This document shows, piece after piece, positions 1 through 11,034 of a DNA stretch of 64,000 nucleotides (positions are counted from its first letter, which is position 1; each line of letters begins with the position of its first letter). The stretch is from contig JAAKBF010000287.1 in assembly GCA_012656075.1 (NCBI GenBank), positions 1 through 64,000 of the forward strand, given 5' to 3'. The notes below the pieces were generated by a model. It was not told the origin of the DNA. It was given only the letters and a program-made list of their open reading frames with translations, and ran no database searches. Origin of the DNA: Phytophthora hibernalis (Eukaryota > Oomycota > Peronosporomycetes > Peronosporales > Peronosporaceae). Both the position numbers and the translations under genes were made by a program.

Positions 1-730
1 GCCATTTCCGGATAGTGCTATCTACAACGTCGACAGAAACGGCCATTTATTTCGACACTCCACCCCACAAAATATGGGCCCTCAAGGGAGGCGTGGATCA
101 GCAAAAAGTCAAGCATATGCAGAAGAATTCCGGAAGACTCACAGCTGTGCTCACCATTCGGGCTGACGGTACGTTCATTTATTTTACATTTAATTTACTG
201 TATACTGAAACTAAGTAACGTTATTTGATTTAGGAAAAAACTGCCAATACTCTTCATTCTGCGAGAGAATACCTGGCGGCACTGTGGAGACAAATGAGTT
301 GCCAACATATCCAGATGGACATGTCCAAGAACATGGCTGGATGGACACCACTGTTTGGGAGTTTTATATTGAAAGTTTGCTTAAATTTGAAATAGATTCT
401 CCCTCTGTCCTCCTTCTCGATAACTTTGATTCCCATGTATCGGAAGGAGGACAGAATGTGGTGGCGGGGGCTACCTCAGCCCTAGTGTGCCCTGTTCCGC
501 CAAACAGCACGTCTGTCTGTCAGCCTCTTGATGTTGGAGTTATGGGTCCACTCAAGAAGAAGCTGACAGGCGTATGGCTATCAGAAAATATTAATGGTAC
601 ACACCGCGCAGCAAAGAGACTTGGCGCGATCAAGCGCACCATTACAGCATGGGAAGGCATCACAGAGCACTGTGTTGTGCGTAGCTTTGAAAAGGCAATT
701 CAAGATATCCTGAAGTCCATTATAGGATAA
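1..730 (+). pseudogene. pogo/Tigger-type DDE transposase fragment, left copy
   Basis: DDE superfamily endonuclease core of a pogo/Tigger-like DNA transposon, cut by the left edge of the window. Visible pieces are the first catalytic region around 'TAIYFDTPPHKIW', the second Asp in 'LLLDNFDSH', and a third Asp in 'CQPLDVGVMGPLKKKL', the usual pogo order. A GT-AG intron of 65 bp is at 169-233 (gtacgt...tttag). Immediately after it the frame breaks near 262-266 relative to the right-hand copy, and pos 38-46 also has an extra base, so this copy is dead. The last part of the catalytic domain is readable from M284 to the stop at 728. The same gene is repeated in inverted orientation at 12571-13955. 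Confidence 0.8.
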
Positions 731-1762
731 AAATGTTTCACCAATCACAAATAGCGAATCACTGATGGGTACGGATTTTTGTCGAGATGCCCCGTTTACT
801 TTTGTATGGCGGATACAGTTCAGTGGGGGTACGGATTTCACCGTCGTTGTCTGTACTACACAGGTTATACGGTATCCTTATGGCCAGTACCTACTGTAAC
901 GGGGTTTAAAATGTGTCAAGGTATCACTATAGATGAACCCAGTCGATAAAGACCATTGCTAATATCTACAACACAGGATATAATGCACGCTGCTAATAAA
1001 CGCGCCGCAGGAGCGGCTGCGGAAACAGCAACGTGAGGAGCAGGGAGCGGCGTGTGCGCGGACATCGACCCGAAGCCTTTTAGTATGCAATATTTGGCGC
1101 TGAACAAGTATGATAGTGGATGCTTTTCATTAACAAATGTATTGAAAAATCCCATCGAGCATTAATTTGACAAGTATTAATTAAGCGCCATAGTTAAGCC
1201 TGAATACCGAGTCGGTGGATCGATAAGTGATTAAGTACACCAGGATATTAGACAACAGAGGTATTAAGTTGGCCAGGGTTCTCTGTACCTCAGCTAGTGC
1301 TACATTGACCTTCACCGAACCTTCAGCAAGGTACTGCTTGCACTCAGTCATATCGACAAGAGCATGTATTACATGTACACTATTAAAGCCAGAGAGATGT
1401 CCGCGAAGACGGCCGACCTCAAGTCAAGTGGGTAGCGATTGTATATGACAGAGCAAGCTACTGTACCTTACGCATCTCTGCCCTACGTATTTGCCGTGGG
1501 CTACTACTAAAACAAACTAGTTCTACGTCGTAGTTGACCATCGTTTGCTTCACTTTACATATTTGTTGGGTCCGAAGGCCTGAAAAAACCTTCGTTTCCA
1601 CGTCGGGTGTACATCGTGCCAACAGGACTTCATCCACCTACTTCCTGGAAGTACCGGTATATTGGTAGAGTGCCAATATCTAATCTTGAAGTATGTCGCT
1701 CCCGCCTCCTCACGTTCAACTCATGCTGGAGCCGCCGATGCCGAACTGCCGCTTAAACGCCG

Positions 1763-1817
1763 ATATGATTCCAGGGTCGGGCGGGTCGCAAACAACCGCC
1801 CGACCCTGGAATCATAT
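1763..1817. repeat. Perfect 22 bp hairpin in left arm
   Basis: Stem 1763-1784 is an exact reverse complement of 1796-1817, with an 11 nt loop. The stem begins ATATGATTCC and has a GC-rich base next to the loop. The equivalent sequence in the right arm (11484-11537) is kept as a hairpin with a few changes beside the loop. It lies in a region without a convincing gene. Confidence 0.85.
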
Positions 1818-2246
1818 AGTTTGAAACGAGAGATGTAGTTGGGCGGTAATGACGACTTGAGCTGCAGGTTTCCCAGGACAATGTTGCGTAGGAGGGCAAT
1901 ATTGCACCGTTGTTGATGCATGTCAAGCTCGCGCAGCCACTCCTGAAACAACACACCAGTCATCCACGTCTTCTTATAAACCAGAGATCAACACTGGTCT
2001 TCTGGTTGTGGTGCTCCCTCTACTACCTAATAATCCTGTTATACCTAATAGGAAGTGCGTCCACGGGAGGTATTAAGTTGTCCAGGGTTCTCTGTATACA
2101 ATTTGGCAGGGTGTTAAGTCATGTGTTAAAGTCATATCAGTGATATGATATCACACCGTGTGCTATCCCACTGTACTGTACCGTATACGTATGTGACCAC
2201 ACCATTCATCGCTTAAGTACGATTACAAATTTCTCCTTTCTTTTCT

Positions 2247-2254
2247 CTCATTCC
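2247..2254 (+). promoter_or_regulatory. Oomycete Inr-like motif of CRN gene
   Basis: CTCATTCC, 24-31 nt upstream of the ATG at 2278, fits the oomycete initiator consensus (TCATTYY). The same motif with the same following bases (AGAATC) precedes the other two CRN starts in this window, which supports the start choice. Confidence 0.55.
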
Positions 2255-2277
2255 AGAATCCGCTAGCTCAAGAAAAG

Positions 2278-3721
2278 ATGGTAGCGCTCTTTTGTGCGAT
2301 CGTTGGTGCGAGGGAGTGTTCTCCATCGACATTGACACGAACAAGTCGGTGGATCACTTGAAGAAGGCGATCAAGGGGAGAAGCCGGACACGATCAAGTG
2401 TGAAGCTGACAAACTGCAGCTCTTCCTGGCGAAGCAGCCCGTTGAAGAGGAGGGCGGCAAAGAGGTCGTCCCTGTTTACCGCCCTTCTGCGGAGGAGATG
2501 GAGGAGAGTCTCAAGTGGCTCCCAGACGAACATCGGGCTGCTCTGAAGCTGGTGAAAGAGATCCGACGACTACATCAATGCGCTGACGGCCGGAGAACAG
2601 ATTCTGGCCTCAAAGACCTTATCAACGTGGTTCTACACGAAGCAACATGGAGCCTCCATCCAGTGAGCAAATTCACGTGCTGGTGGTGGTTCCGGAGCAA
2701 GCACAACCACAAGAGGGGTTGTCGCTCGTCAGTGGATCGATTGGAAACGCGCTGAACACGAAAGGGATTCGCTGCAGAGTGTACCGTCTGGCGGCATCAT
2801 ATCTGGGATACTATGATCCTGACCTTCGCGCTGGCGAAAATGACAAGGCGCTGTGGTATGAAGGGGCGACGTTGCGGATCCATGTTCTGTTCAAGGAAGG
2901 TATGCATTTGGATTATTGTAGAACTGTGCTGGTTGATGTCTCACAGATGTTGTACAGAGCGGGATGCTTTGCTATTCGAAAACGAATTACAGAATGAAGG
3001 TATCACGCAAACTTCCCTCTCGATGGTCACACGGTCTCGACAAGTGTAGCTCCAATTTCTCGGGAGTTAAGCGAACTGCGGCGCATCTTGACCCGGCACT
3101 ATGTTCCAGAAGATACCGATTCTCCCAAATAACGATGTCATCTCTCTCGACCAACACCTCGATCGTTGACGTGGTAACTGACGAATTCAAGTATCAGCGT
3201 ATCGAGTGAAGAGTGGTTCGGGAATGTGGGGAAGGCGCAGAGCTGTCATTTGATGTCAAGAGAACATTGCCGGAGATATGCAAGCTATCACAAGTATGAC
3301 AACGATCAAAGCAATCGCCTTGCTCTTACGTCAGACATGCACGACTGGTACGATGGCCGCTCGTTTGCCGTGCCGGTTATGAACATTTCCGTCGAATCCG
3401 TGTCTGAAGGTCCGGTAGTCGGGAGCAGATACAAGGTATGAATTCTTCGTGCTCCGATTGAGTACTTCAGTATGGTCTGACAATGTTCGCGGTGTCATAC
3501 TGTAGGTGAACTTGATCGTACGCGCGTTAAACGCTGGATACGCAAGACTGATCTCACTGCACTTGAAGGAAGGCTTTGTTGCGTCGGAGGATGGCTTGGA
3601 GATGCGAACATCTGTCTACGTTCAGAACGCGAAGGTGTTTTGCGAGTGTATGGAGTGGAAGCGTAAAGAAATCGATAAGGAGTGGAAATCCTACTATGAC
3701 ATGGTACCTGCGGTAGATTGA
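2278..3721 (+). pseudogene. Crinkler (CRN) effector with HNH-like C-terminal domain, frameshifted
   Basis: CRN proteins are oomycete host-cell effectors with an N-terminal LFLAK translocation header and varied C-terminal domains. The header starts with MVALFCAIVG at 2278, breaks frame near 2330 and again near 2385, and carries LQLFLAKQ at 2413-2436. The CRN linker 'IHVLVVVPEQ' is at 2671. A probable short intron is at 2900-2946 (gtatgc...cacag), and a second, clearer one at 3436-3505 (gtatga...tgtag) joins SRYK to VNLIV. The C-terminal region contains HKYDNDQSNRLALT...MHDWYDG (about 3286-3350), which resembles the end of an HNH nuclease fold in CRN C-termini; it ends with 'MVPAVD' before the stop at 3719. 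At least three frame breaks make this a pseudogene, unless some are sequencing errors. Confidence 0.75.
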
Positions 3722-4162
3722 CTAAGCTTACTTGAAATACACACCGTGCTTGCATTTTCAAAAAATCACCCTAACAAGTACATACTACTACTACAGTAGT
3801 GTACTACCGGTACAGTAGTACTGAAGTCTTGTACGAAGTACTATTAATAAATATAAAGTTAGTAATCACCCCGCCAAATCGCTGCCGATAGTTAATGCGA
3901 TTGAAAATTTCTGAGACGGTGTCAAACAAAAAGCTGTTTACGAACGTAAGTACGAATCGCGGAAGGACGTGTGTCTTGTGCATCTATTGAGCCCTTGGTT
4001 GCATTGAATTATGAAATACCCGTTGCATGAAGTATCTATGTATGACTGTGCAGGAAAAGGTGAGCAGAATTATGGGTTGTACATGAAAATAAGCTGGTTT
4101 TAACGACGCGGTGTTTCACTATGTAGAGAATCGCTACCTGTATTACACTACAGACCAAACTC
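3722..4162. other. Gene-free stretch between CRN and MULE
   Basis: No coding sequence seen. The first part (3775-3850) is made of short TAGTAC/AGTACT palindromic runs. Weak similarity to a MULE 5' region cannot be excluded. Confidence 0.5.
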
Positions 4163-6581
4163 ATGCGCGAAATGTTTCATCACTTTCCTGAGGTTATGCT
4201 GATAGATGCCACACATGGCACGAACGCGTCCAAGTATAAGATATTCTCCTTCATGGTGCACGATGCGTTCGGGAAAGGGCAATTTGTACAGCATGCTGTC
4301 CTTCAGAATGAGCGGGCATCTACCCTACTTACCTCCTTGGAGGAGTTCAAATCCAACAATCCGGCATGGTCCAAGCTACAGTGCGTCATCGTTGACAAGG
4401 ATTTTACTGAAATAGCCGTTCTGAAAGCGGCGCTGCCAGATGTGGTGATTCTACTTTGCCAGTTTCACGTCATAAAGTACCTACGAGAGCAAGTTGCATC
4501 GGCTGACTACGCGCTTTCGTCGTGGCAAAAGCACAGCTCCGCAGTATGGTGCCACTTATACGAAAGACTGAGCAAGAATTTTCGAAGTACCGAGCGTACA
4601 TGCGTCACATTTTGTCGATTGGATCACGGCCAGCTACGCAAGATCACGACTTGGAGCAACCTTCTACCAGCTCGGGTGGGCACCCTGTTGGGTTGGATAT
4701 TGAAGTGACCATCTCTCCCCATCTGGATGGTCACGTGGTCACATGTGACCGTCTCACACTCGTAAAATCGCACCCTTTCGAGATGTACTTTGTCAAGAAT
4801 TGGGATAGCTGCAAGGCAATGTGCTGTGCATGTAAACGCCAAAACGCAGTGACGCTAGGCAACAACACAAATAACCGGCTTGAGGCTTCGTGGAAGCAGC
4901 TCAAGGACACAATGAGCCGAACAATGGGCCTAGACGAGTGTGTCGCCTCCTCATGTGCTACCAGAGTCGGAACGAGCGCAGCTTTGTAGCTCGTTCAGCC
5001 AAGATTTGTACTGTTCACAACAGCAAGTACAATCGCGAGATGATGCTCGTAGCAAACCTCGTGAGTGAGCACGCATGTGAGCTTATCTACGAGCAGTACA
5101 CGTACGTTGTCAGCGGACGTGCGCGTTACTCGTTCTTCGAGGCCGTACCTGGGATAATTTCTATCAAAAACATGGCAGATGACGACGACGCATCTGATGA
5201 GCCTGGTGTGGAGTACTCTGTGAACAAGCAGAACTGGGAATGTTCGTGCCTCTTTATGACGACCCGTTTGCTACCCTGTAGACACGTGTTTTACCTTCGC
5301 AAGGCCCTAGGTATGGAGGTCGTCATTCCTACTCAGCTATTACCGGCGAGATGGTTGTTGGCTTCGATTCAACATGCTCCCTCCTTGGATAATGTGTCGG
5401 TCGGTTCGTTTGCGGTGGGAAAGGTATTACGGGATGAGAGTAACCCGTGGGACTCTAATCGAAAGTATCGAGAAGCTCAGCAGACCGCGATTACAATTGC
5501 TGAGACCATGAGTGGCATGGGTATGCCTCAGTATCGCGCGGCACTACAGGCACTTCAACAAATAGGAAAACTCTTTAAGCGTGGGGAGAGCGAGCTGGCA
5601 GCCAAACTCATCGCACACCATGGTAATAGCGCTGACCGGGAGACAGCATGGCGCACAAACGAGGAGTCGTCGGAAGTGCTGCTCGACACTGGAGTTGGTG
5701 AGTGTGAAGAAGACACATCAGCTCAAATGCCAAGACCACCAGAGACAGATCCACCAGGGAAGGACCCCACATGGACGGACCCTCCGGCAACGGAGCTCGT
5801 GCCGCAGACAAACCAGGAAGTACCGACCCCTGCTACAGTGGAGACTAGCGTGCCCATGGCAAGCCCACCTGAAATGGAGACTGCACCATCTCGTCAGAGC
5901 CCGTCACCATCTGAAAAGGTCAATACACCATCTGAGATGGTCAGTACACCATCTGAGATGGTCATTGCAACACAAGCAGTGGGGTCCGCACCCTCTGAGT
6001 TACGCGAAGAACCGTCTGACACTGGTTTGCAACTAGTGCCTCTAGCGCAAGATGACGACAACTTTCAAGTCAGTTCGCCGCCAAAATCCAGAGGGCGCCC
6101 GAAAATCAAGCCCTCCATAGCCAAAAGAAGTTTGGCAGTGGCAATGGCCCAAGAGGACTCCGAAATGCACAGCATGAACTTGAACGTAGCCATCATTGCT
6201 GATATATTGGCAGGTGATCCGACATACCGATCTGCAGCAGATACACTCAGCAAGTTCAAAGTGTTTGTATTCGAGAAGAAGGTGAAGCCTCCCGTCGCAA
6301 TGCAACTAACAAAACGGCCAGCTAGCAAACCCATCATACAAGCTGACGAAGTAGTGAGGGTCTTTGCGAAGGATTTGCTTCGGAAATGCGATGAAAAAGA
6401 GGCGAGACTGCAAGGGAAACACGCAGGCCTAGCTGAACGCGATGTCGCTGTAGATATACCTACCATTGGTATATTTACAACCAGTACACTCGCCACTATG
6501 AAGCAATACCACCGCGCCTTAACGACAGTCCGGAAGATCGAAGCCGCCCAAAGTGGGCATCCGCAGTGGTCTTCACTCTAG
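4163..6581 (+). pseudogene. MULE transposase with SWIM zinc finger (element 1)
   Basis: Mutator-like transposase in at least three frames. The catalytic MULE domain begins with 'MLIDATHGTN' (first Asp), then 'CVIVDKDFTE' (second Asp) and 'LLCQFHVIKYL'. The frame changes near 4530-4600 and again near 4930, where the text moves from 'NTNNRLEASWKQLKD' to 'LLMCYQSRNERSF'. A SWIM finger, 'CSCLFMTTRLLPCRHVF', lies at about 5250-5290. The C-terminal third (5700-6570) is low-complexity Pro/Ser/Thr-rich with 'TPSEMVSTPSEMV' repeats and an AT-hook-like 'RGRPKIKP'. It is followed directly by Ulp1-type peptidase remnants, the same arrangement as at 17.1-19.3 kb and 33.1-37.4 kb, so the peptidase is part of the same transposon family. 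Confidence 0.8.
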
Positions 6582-7290
6582 ACATTGACGCCGCCTTTTA
6601 CACGAAAGAAGACCCAGACCTATGCTCCAAGTTACAGGGCCTTAGACTGCTGACAAATGAGGTAAAGTTCGCTATGTTGCCTAACGCTGCACTTATTCTC
6701 ACACTGTCGAATGATGCTATGTACAGATGGAAGTACTTGATCTGGCTGCCAAAGGTCGACTTAGCGACGTTACGATGGTCACGTTGATGCAGAAGATGTT
6801 CAACGGCATTCCAAACGTGATCTCAGTGAGCCCTAACATGATCAGCGTCGTCAACGGCGCCAACGGCTACGAAATAGTGACAGATGAAACTGAGCTCTCT
6901 GCCGTCTTTTGGAGTTTCAGATGAACGCGTTCTAATCCCTGTCAACTGCAACGGTAACCACTAGTGTAGCATTATGACCGACCTCTCGAAGAAGACGCTG
7001 CTCCTCTACGACCCAATGGAGTCGTCATACAAGCTCGCTGTACGTGCTGCGGCTCAAAAACTACGGGGCCTGATACCGAGTGGTTTGACGAGGATTACAG
7101 AGTCCAAGGGTTCAATTCGACTTTAGGCTTGCAGACAGACAACTACAATTGCGGTGTCTACATTCTTCTGACGTTCGAGATATTTGCGGGAGCTGTGAGC
7201 CCCGGCTTCGTGAACAAAAGGACCTTACAATACTTACGCTACCGATACCTCTGCATGTGCCTGTAATACACGTCTTTCAGTTCATTCTCC
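6566..7290 (+). pseudogene. Ulp1/C48-like cysteine peptidase remnant of MULE element 1
   Basis: Pieces of a SUMO-protease-like (C48) domain in several frames. 'LIPVNCNGNH' is followed at 6962-6964 by a TAG where the Trp of the His-Trp pair is expected. 'TLLLYDPMESS' supplies the Asp region at about 7000. 'QTDNYNCGVYILL' at about 7132-7170 holds the oxyanion Gln and nucleophile Cys. After it comes 'RTLQYLRYRYLCMCL'. Such peptidases are common companions of MULEs in plants and oomycetes. At least three frame breaks and the stop next to the catalytic His show it is not functional. Confidence 0.7.
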
Positions 7291-8640
7291 AGGTGTTACT
7301 GCTGTTGCTCCAATGCGACCGACCTGACTTCGCACACACTTGATTTGTTCTTCCGGATATACACATTTGCTGCGCATACTTCGTACAGACATCAAGTGAT
7401 GACATCAACCGGCTCTCTCGGAGATGGTTTAGAATGGTCATTGGATGTACCGAGATGGTAGTCTAATGGGCTCCGACGGATTGTGATGGTTTCAAATGGT
7501 CAATCTGCCTTGTCACATTTTTTCCAGATGGGCGCACGAACACGTGCCATTATTTTTCCGAGCCCTTATTTTTCCGAGCCCTGCTCGCTGGATGATTATT
7601 ATCATCACCCACGGAGCTGTACAGGTTCTGGGACAAATTACAAGCTCGTCCTCAAGCTCATTGGGACTGCTTGTGGTGGCGGCATTGCGGTTTTTGTTCT
7701 GTATTTCTTTACATTCAGTGGAAGTAATGACGGAACCTCCGACCAGCAGCGTTTGAAGCGCTCGCTGTTTGCAGTGCTGTGGTTATCCATTTTCCCAGAA
7801 GCCGCCGTCAGAGCTCTCGAACGGTCTTCTGCTTGGAGGGTTCCTACGTCGCCATTTTGAGCGTGTTTACTTATCAGTCTGTCGCTTGACTGCATGACTC
7901 CACTGCCTCTGACGGCTTTCTTTGGGGCCGTCGGGGCAAGATGCAGCTCAATATACTGAAAGTCTTCCAGTAGCAGCGTCAAAATTACGACTGAAAACTG
8001 CCCGAAGTGCATCTTTGAAGACGGCGGCGGCCCAGGAGCCATTCTTGAAGAGTACACTGACCGCACAACGCGCCGTGTTGTAGTGGGCTAGACTGGGATG
8101 GTCTGTGTGTCCAACCTTTCGTGTTGTTTCGTGCGAATGTGTACCGGTTCAAGACCTCTCGAGACCTTTGTGGTTTTTCTGTATCCGATCGGGCCGTCTG
8201 TGCGGAGGTGGAAATGGAAATTTTCAGGAGGCTGCCAAGTACAAGGACTTCCTGGTAGAAAGCAAGGTGGAATTGGCCATGCACGCTCTCGTGCCAATGA
8301 CTTTTCAAATTTGTGCCGTGGTGCAGGCGACCTACGGCTTGTACTGAGCGCATCTGTCGTTCACTATATTTCATGCATTCTGGCGCTCGTTGTGTACCAC
8401 ATCGCTCTCGGTAAAACAAGCAGTGCAAGAAAACAACCAAGAAGAAACAGTCCTCGACTGAGTCCAAGTCCAAGTCGGAGCAAAGTTCTACAACCTCGAC
8501 CACGACTTTCACCACCAGCAGCGAGACCACCACGACTAGCTACAAGAAGAAAAAGAATCGCAAACATGTGAACGAAAGAGTATTGAACAAGTGTAGTGGT
8601 GAGAGTAAACAGTTTGAGACGTTCTAGGAACATCTTCTTC
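7291..8640. other. Region without a recognisable gene
   Basis: Both strands carry short open frames (for example 7483-7860 + with one hydrophobic stretch, 'GIAVFVLYFFTF', and 7985-8533 -), but none matches a family I know. From 8410 to 8580 the plus strand reads as a Lys/Ser/Thr-rich tract ('KKKQSSTESKSKSEQSS'), which could be a linker of a decayed gene continuing into the eIF2D-like segment downstream. Confidence 0.4.
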
Positions 8641-8779
8641 AGCGGTGACGCGGAGGACGTTCGATTTGCGTTTCTTTTTCTTCTTGGCCTTGACATTCGT
8701 GCCATACGTCATGGTGCTAAAGTATTCCAACACATCATTAACCAATGAATCTTGCCGGCGTGAATCGAGATCGGGCGCA

Positions 8780-9295
8780 AGTTGCCCCCATGGAACTTCG
8801 CGGCATACGCTCGATTCGGTGGTAGCGCATGCACTGGAAAGCAGTAGATTTAGAACTTCCGGACGAGTGAGGCGGTCGGGAAACCCATTGTCGAGTTCGT
8901 TCCAAGCGAATGTGTTGCTGCGTGTCGGGGTGTCGCTGAACATTAAGCATAGCTCGTTCAAGAAGCTGTCGGTTTTTCTGAGGGCGATGGCTGCCTACGG
9001 ACTGCTTGCTGTTGCTGACCAAGATGGAGTGCAGTCGATCACAGCCATTGACAGACGCCACCCGTACGTAGACGCGTTCTGATTGTAATTTGGCGGTGTA
9101 TGACTAACTTTTTGTGTGTGCTGGCTGAAACAGAGATGTGCTATCGCGCGAAGCTTATCAGATCGCGGAAGAAGCACAGCAGAATAACTGGCTGCTGCCA
9201 ACAACCCAGCAAAGTGCTCATAGATCAAACGTGTGCACAGCGGCGACGCCCCATTCGGTCAATGAGCTGCACCCATTGCCGTGCGAATGAAAACC
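8780..9295 (+). pseudogene. Possible eIF2D (ligatin)-like fragment
   Basis: One plus-strand frame reads 'SLNIKHSSFKKLSVFLRAM' followed by 'DGVQSITAIDRRHPYVDAF' (8930-9081). This is close to the winged-helix part of eIF2D, where a 'KKLSKFL.AM' helix is followed by a 'gvesI..id..HP' strand. After it there is a GT-AG-like gap ending in 'gctgaaacag' (9133), then 'VLSREAYQIAEEAQQNN', consistent with a next exon. Upstream the frame is broken in the expected 'LDSVVAHALE' region. eIF2D is a cytoplasmic translation factor that delivers tRNA independently of GTP. The piece is short and broken, so it may be a captured or decayed gene copy. The minus-strand frame here (8536-8961) is considered a shadow. 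Confidence 0.4.
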
Positions 9296-9313
9296 ATTGA
9301 ATCGGATTTGCAG

Positions 9314-11034
9314 CTAATTTGGGAATACCAAGCTTACTGCTTCGGCCAGACGATCAAGATTCTCTGGCGTAGCGCTTTCGCCATAGTTATCGATCAATTG
9401 TTTCGTTGCCGGGTCCAGCTCAAAGGCCCGAGAGACACCTAGGATGGACCGTGCGAGAATATCAGCATCATTTTTTCAAAGTGGGAGTAGCCTCCATCAC
9501 TTCCACGAGATCAATCAGAGGGCGTATCCCCAATGAGGATCACATTCGGCACGCGAGGATCTCCATGGACCAGGCTATTCGCGTGGAGCTGCCATAACAA
9601 TCCAAAGAGGTTCCGTACTCCCTCTAGTGTCGTTGGTCGAGGCAGAGGTTTCCCAACAGGAGACAGCAATAAGGCCGCGCTACCATCAGTGCTTTCGATG
9701 ACATCTCGCACAGGAGTAATCGTCAATCCTGTGGGCTGGGCTTTCATCAAGGCCTTCTTCTCTTGATAAAGACGTCCAACGGAGCATTCCTCCACGATTT
9801 TCAGCGCGAAAACCTTCTGACCTGGCCCAGTTACCTTAAAAACGCGTCCATGAGCGCCACGGCCGAGAAATGCATCGCCCTCCACCACACCAACACCCAA
9901 TGAAGTGCAGGCATTGGTTAAGTGCGCCACCCATGGAGATATGTTGTCAGTAATAAAGCTCTGGAACAATCTTTTCGAGCCCTTATCGACCCACTTCGCT
10001 CTTCGAACTTTGGTAACAACAGACCTGTGGCTTTTGATCAACCAAAAGGAGCGGCGGTCGAATAGAATAGCGCTTGCTAGCTCCTTGGGGCAAAGATACT
10101 GCAGATATCGTACCACTTGGCCAAACGAAGCATCCGTTATAGTGAGCTTGCTTTCGAACAAAATGAGGCAGTCGAACAATTCTTCCACTGCTACCCAAAT
10201 CGAAATCCATTCTGGCGTTGCACTCCATCGTCCGGTACCGGTTTGGCACGAAACATTCCACGGTGGGTCGCAAATCCATCCGGTTTGAGATCTGTATTCT
10301 TGGTAACAAGCGGAGACTGAGACAACCATGGATATCTCTCGCTATTGACGAATACCATACCACAACGGCTTAATACGTCGCTGAAAAAGTAATAAACGCG
10401 TCAAAAGCAGCCTCACTCTGAATAGCATCCGCTTGAATCTGAATTGCCTCTGGCCAAAATGCTTCTTCGTTCTCTGTTGGTGCAGCATCGATGATCATGC
10501 CATCCGTTTTCAATCTTCCAGACTCCATTTGACCCAATGCCCCATCGGAGAAGGAATTTGGTTTGTGTGTCAAATTAGCCTTATTTTGCTCAAGCAGCAC
10601 TTGCATTTGAACCTGCACTCGGTGAATGCTTGCGGCAGTTTCTCGAAACGCCGATATCGAATCGTTCTCAACAAACAGGTCATTTGGACTCCTCTTCGGA
10701 ACCACCACCAGCACGTGAATCTGGTCGGTGGATGGGTTGCTCCATACCCATCAATACTTTCTGAAGGCCGGACTCCCCTGCAGCTCTTCGTGCTCATTCG
10801 TTAGCGCTTTAACGGAAGCCGTTTTCCTTCCTTCTTCAGCTCCTTCACGTCCTCACTCTCAGTCTTCAGCCACGCGTCGCCCTTCTTCGCCAGGAAGAGC
10901 TGCAAGTCACGCACGACCCTTCATATCTTCTTTCTCCTTGATCGCCTCCTTCAGGTCTCCCACCGACTCCCCGCATCGATGTCCACAGGAAACGCTCCCA
11001 GTCGCTCCAACGACAGCACAAAGAGCTTCACCAT
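9314..11034 (-). pseudogene. Crinkler (CRN) with D2-type protein kinase domain, frameshifted
   Basis: Starts at ATG 11034 with MVKLF, breaks frame within the first 10 codons, then continues 'ESVGDLKEAIKEKED', 'LQLFLAKK', and 'IHVLVVVPKRS' near 10700, the standard CRN header and linker. The C-terminal half (10260-9314) is a protein kinase like the CRN8 D2 domain: glycine loop 'LGRGAHGRVFKV', invariant Lys in 'FALKIVEE', and catalytic loop 'LVHGDPRVPN' in place of HRDxxxxN. After a frame break at about 9530 comes 'IDLVEVMEATPTL', and after another 'ILARSILGVSRAFEL', ending at a stop at 9314-9316. CRN kinases of this type act in the plant nucleus. With at least four frame breaks this copy is probably dead. 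Its promoter lies in the right arm of the inverted repeat. Confidence 0.82.

Larger units (their letters stand above)
1..2290. repeat. Left arm of a ~2.3 kb inverted repeat
   Basis: Positions 1 to about 2290 are near-identical, in reverse complement, to about 13308 down to 11035. Anchors I compared directly are the transposase start near 1-70 against 13240-13308, the hairpin at 1763-1817 against 11484-11537, the '...ATATCAGTGATATGATATCA...' stretch near 2140 against 11160, and the CRN promoter near 2250 against 11060. The arms differ by scattered substitutions and single-base indels. The left arm probably continues outside the window. A 29 bp direct repeat inside the arm (1259-1287 and 2067-2095) may mark an older element nested in it. 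Confidence 0.88.

Noticed and set aside
8536..8961. 141-residue minus-strand open frame with a Lys-rich run
   Set aside because: It overlaps the eIF2D-like plus-strand frame, which carries recognisable motifs; the minus frame has none.
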